Shown here piece after piece: positions 21,158-21,982 of a stretch of 21,982 nucleotides of DNA (position 1 is the first letter of the stretch; the number at the start of each line of letters is the position of its first letter). The notes below the pieces were generated by a model, which saw only the letters and a list, made by a program, of their open reading frames with translations, searched no databases and was not told the DNA's origin. The stretch is taken from the NCBI GenBank assembly GCA_035547155.1, contig DASZVJ010000091.1:1-21982 (forward strand), given 5' to 3'. The position numbers and the translations under genes were made by a program. Source of the DNA: CAZNMF01 sp035547155. GTDB taxonomy: Bacteria > Acidobacteriota > Vicinamibacteria > Vicinamibacterales > SCN-69-37.

Positions 21158-21177
21158 GCCGGGTCTTCAGACCCGGC
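21158..21177. terminator. Palindrome between convergent usp and kinase stops
   Basis: GCCGGGTCT-TC-AGACCCGGC is a perfect 9-bp inverted repeat. It ends one base before the TAA stop of the - strand kinase (21179-21181). No T-run lies on the + side. It looks like a dispersed palindromic element serving as a two-way terminator. Confidence 0.6.
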
Positions 21178-21178
21178 A

Positions 21179-21982
21179 TTACTGTCCCTTCGGCAGCACG
21201 ACGCGCACGCGCGTGCCGCCGCCGGGACGGTCGTCGATCGCGATCGTGCCGCGATGCGCGTCGACGATGCGCTTGACGGTCGGCAGGCCCAGACCGGTGC
21301 CGCGGTGCTTCGTCGTGAAGAACGGCTCGAAGATCTTTTCGCGCAGCTCGACCGGAATGCCTGGACCGGTATCCCCGATCACGATGGCCACGTTGCGGCC
21401 GACATCCTCGATCGTCATCGTGAGCGAGCCTTTGCCCTCCATCGCCTGGCCGGCATTGACGAGCAGGTTCAAGAACACGAGACGCAGCTGATCCTGATCG
21501 CCGTCGATCGCGAGGTCGGCCGGGCCCGTGAGCGTCACGGCGACGTGTTGCATGGCGGGATCCTGCGAGAACGCGCTGGCGACGTCGTTCAGCAGCGTGT
21601 GCACGACCACGGGCGCGAGCGACGGCGTGCGCGGCCGCGCGAACAGCAACAGGTCGCCGATGACAGCGTTCAGGCTGTCGATGCGCGCGACGATCTCGTG
21701 GCTCAGCCCGACGCTCTCGGACGCGGGCGGCAAGTCCGAGGCAATGAGCTGCACGGCGTTGCGGATACCGGCCAGCGGGTTGCGGACCTCGTGCGCGACG
21801 ACGGCGGCGAACTCGCCGACCGCCGCCAGCGCGGCCTGATCCTGCAGCTGCTGTTCCTGCGCCTTGCGCGCCGTGATGTCGTATCGAATCGCCATGTACT
21901 GCCGCGGTTTGCCGCGGGCGTCGAGGAACGGCACGATCGTCGTGTCGACCCAGTAGATCGATCCGTCCTTCGCGCGGTTGCG
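21179..21982 (-). CDS. PAS-domain sensor histidine kinase, NtrB-like transmitter, N-terminus outside window
   Basis: The frame runs to the right edge, so the start and any further sensor domains are missing; 267 residues are visible. It enters inside a PAS domain (NRAKDGSIYWVDTTIVPF ... YMAIRYDITARK). A short coiled linker (AQEQQLQDQ) leads to the H-box VAHEVRNPLAGIRNAVQLI, whose His is the phosphorylation site. The ATPase domain has an N-box (LRLVFLNLLVNAGQAM), G1 (IVIGDTGPGIP), F-box (FEPFFTTK) and G2 (GTGLGLPTVKRIV). The HEVRNPL form and the short DHp are typical of NtrB/AtoS-type kinases that drive sigma-54 response regulators. No response regulator is in the window; one may lie beyond the edge. 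ATG 21934 is internal to the PAS domain, not the start. Confidence 0.9.
   Translation of the reverse strand, partial: RNRAKDGSIYWVDTTIVPFLDARGKPRQYMAIRYDITARKAQEQQLQDQAALAAVGEFAAVVAHEVRNPLAGIRNAVQLIASDLPPASESVGLSHEIVARIDSLNAVIGDLLLFARPRTPSLAPVVVHTLLNDVASAFSQDPAMQHVAVTLTGPADLAIDGDQDQLRLVFLNLLVNAGQAMEGKGSLTMTIEDVGRNVAIVIGDTGPGIPVELREKIFEPFFTTKHRGTGLGLPTVKRIVDAHRGTIAIDDRPGGGTRVRVVLPKGQ

Overview
The window is about 22 kb of dense, GC-rich bacterial DNA (roughly two-thirds G+C) from a Gram-negative organism. A porin with a signal peptide, an apolipoprotein N-acyltransferase and a Tat-type signal all point to an outer membrane. The CRTAC1/ASPIC repeat protein, the DrrAB-type exporter and the short-period intergenic repeat tracts remind me most of Acidobacteriota, perhaps Vicinamibacteria. 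That placement is an inference from gene style; no rRNA or other marker is present. I see no tRNA, rRNA, CRISPR array, transposase or phage gene.

Layout. Positions 1-5713 hold a truncated lnt-like gene, a zinc alcohol dehydrogenase and a secreted FG-GAP/ASPIC protein on +, facing a Tat-exported beta-helix protein on -. Their convergent gap is filled with 8-bp tandem repeats in inverted orientation. Positions 5778-7675 (-) carry a small conserved acidic protein and a two-gene ABC-2 exporter. Positions 7772-8729 (-) carry a stress pair, Hsp20 then a two-CBS-domain protein. Positions 9065-15434 (+) form a tight six-gene run: CYTH-like protein, OprO/P-type porin, CYTH triphosphatase-like protein, DASS/SLC13 anion transporter, secreted membrane-anchored protein of unknown function, and a HAD phosphatase fused to a HerA-like ATPase. 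The last four are separated by 5 bp or overlap by ATGA. Positions 15464-20464 (-) hold MgtA, a HemG-like flavodoxin, a VIT1/CCC1 transporter and a second zinc alcohol dehydrogenase. A universal stress protein (+) then faces a PAS/histidine kinase that runs off the right edge.

How it may work together. Hsp20, CBS protein, Usp, MgtA, flavodoxin, VIT-type transporter and alcohol dehydrogenase are the kinds of gene often grouped in stress or dormancy regulons. Four upstream regions (hsp20, usp, the flavodoxin and the CYTH-like gene) contain GG-N10-GC elements resembling sigma-54 -24/-12 promoters, and the kinase has an NtrB-like transmitter. I infer a sigma-54-linked stress island. Within it, the six-gene operon is the best candidate for an undescribed system: outer-membrane entry of phosphate, polyphosphate or another anion, inner-membrane transport, triphosphate hydrolysis, and an unusual phosphatase-ATPase fusion. 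Its function is untested.

A second theme is the repeat architecture. Palindromes or short-period arrays sit directly against stop codons at most convergent or operon-end junctions, so dispersed repeats seem to have been adopted as gene-end signals.
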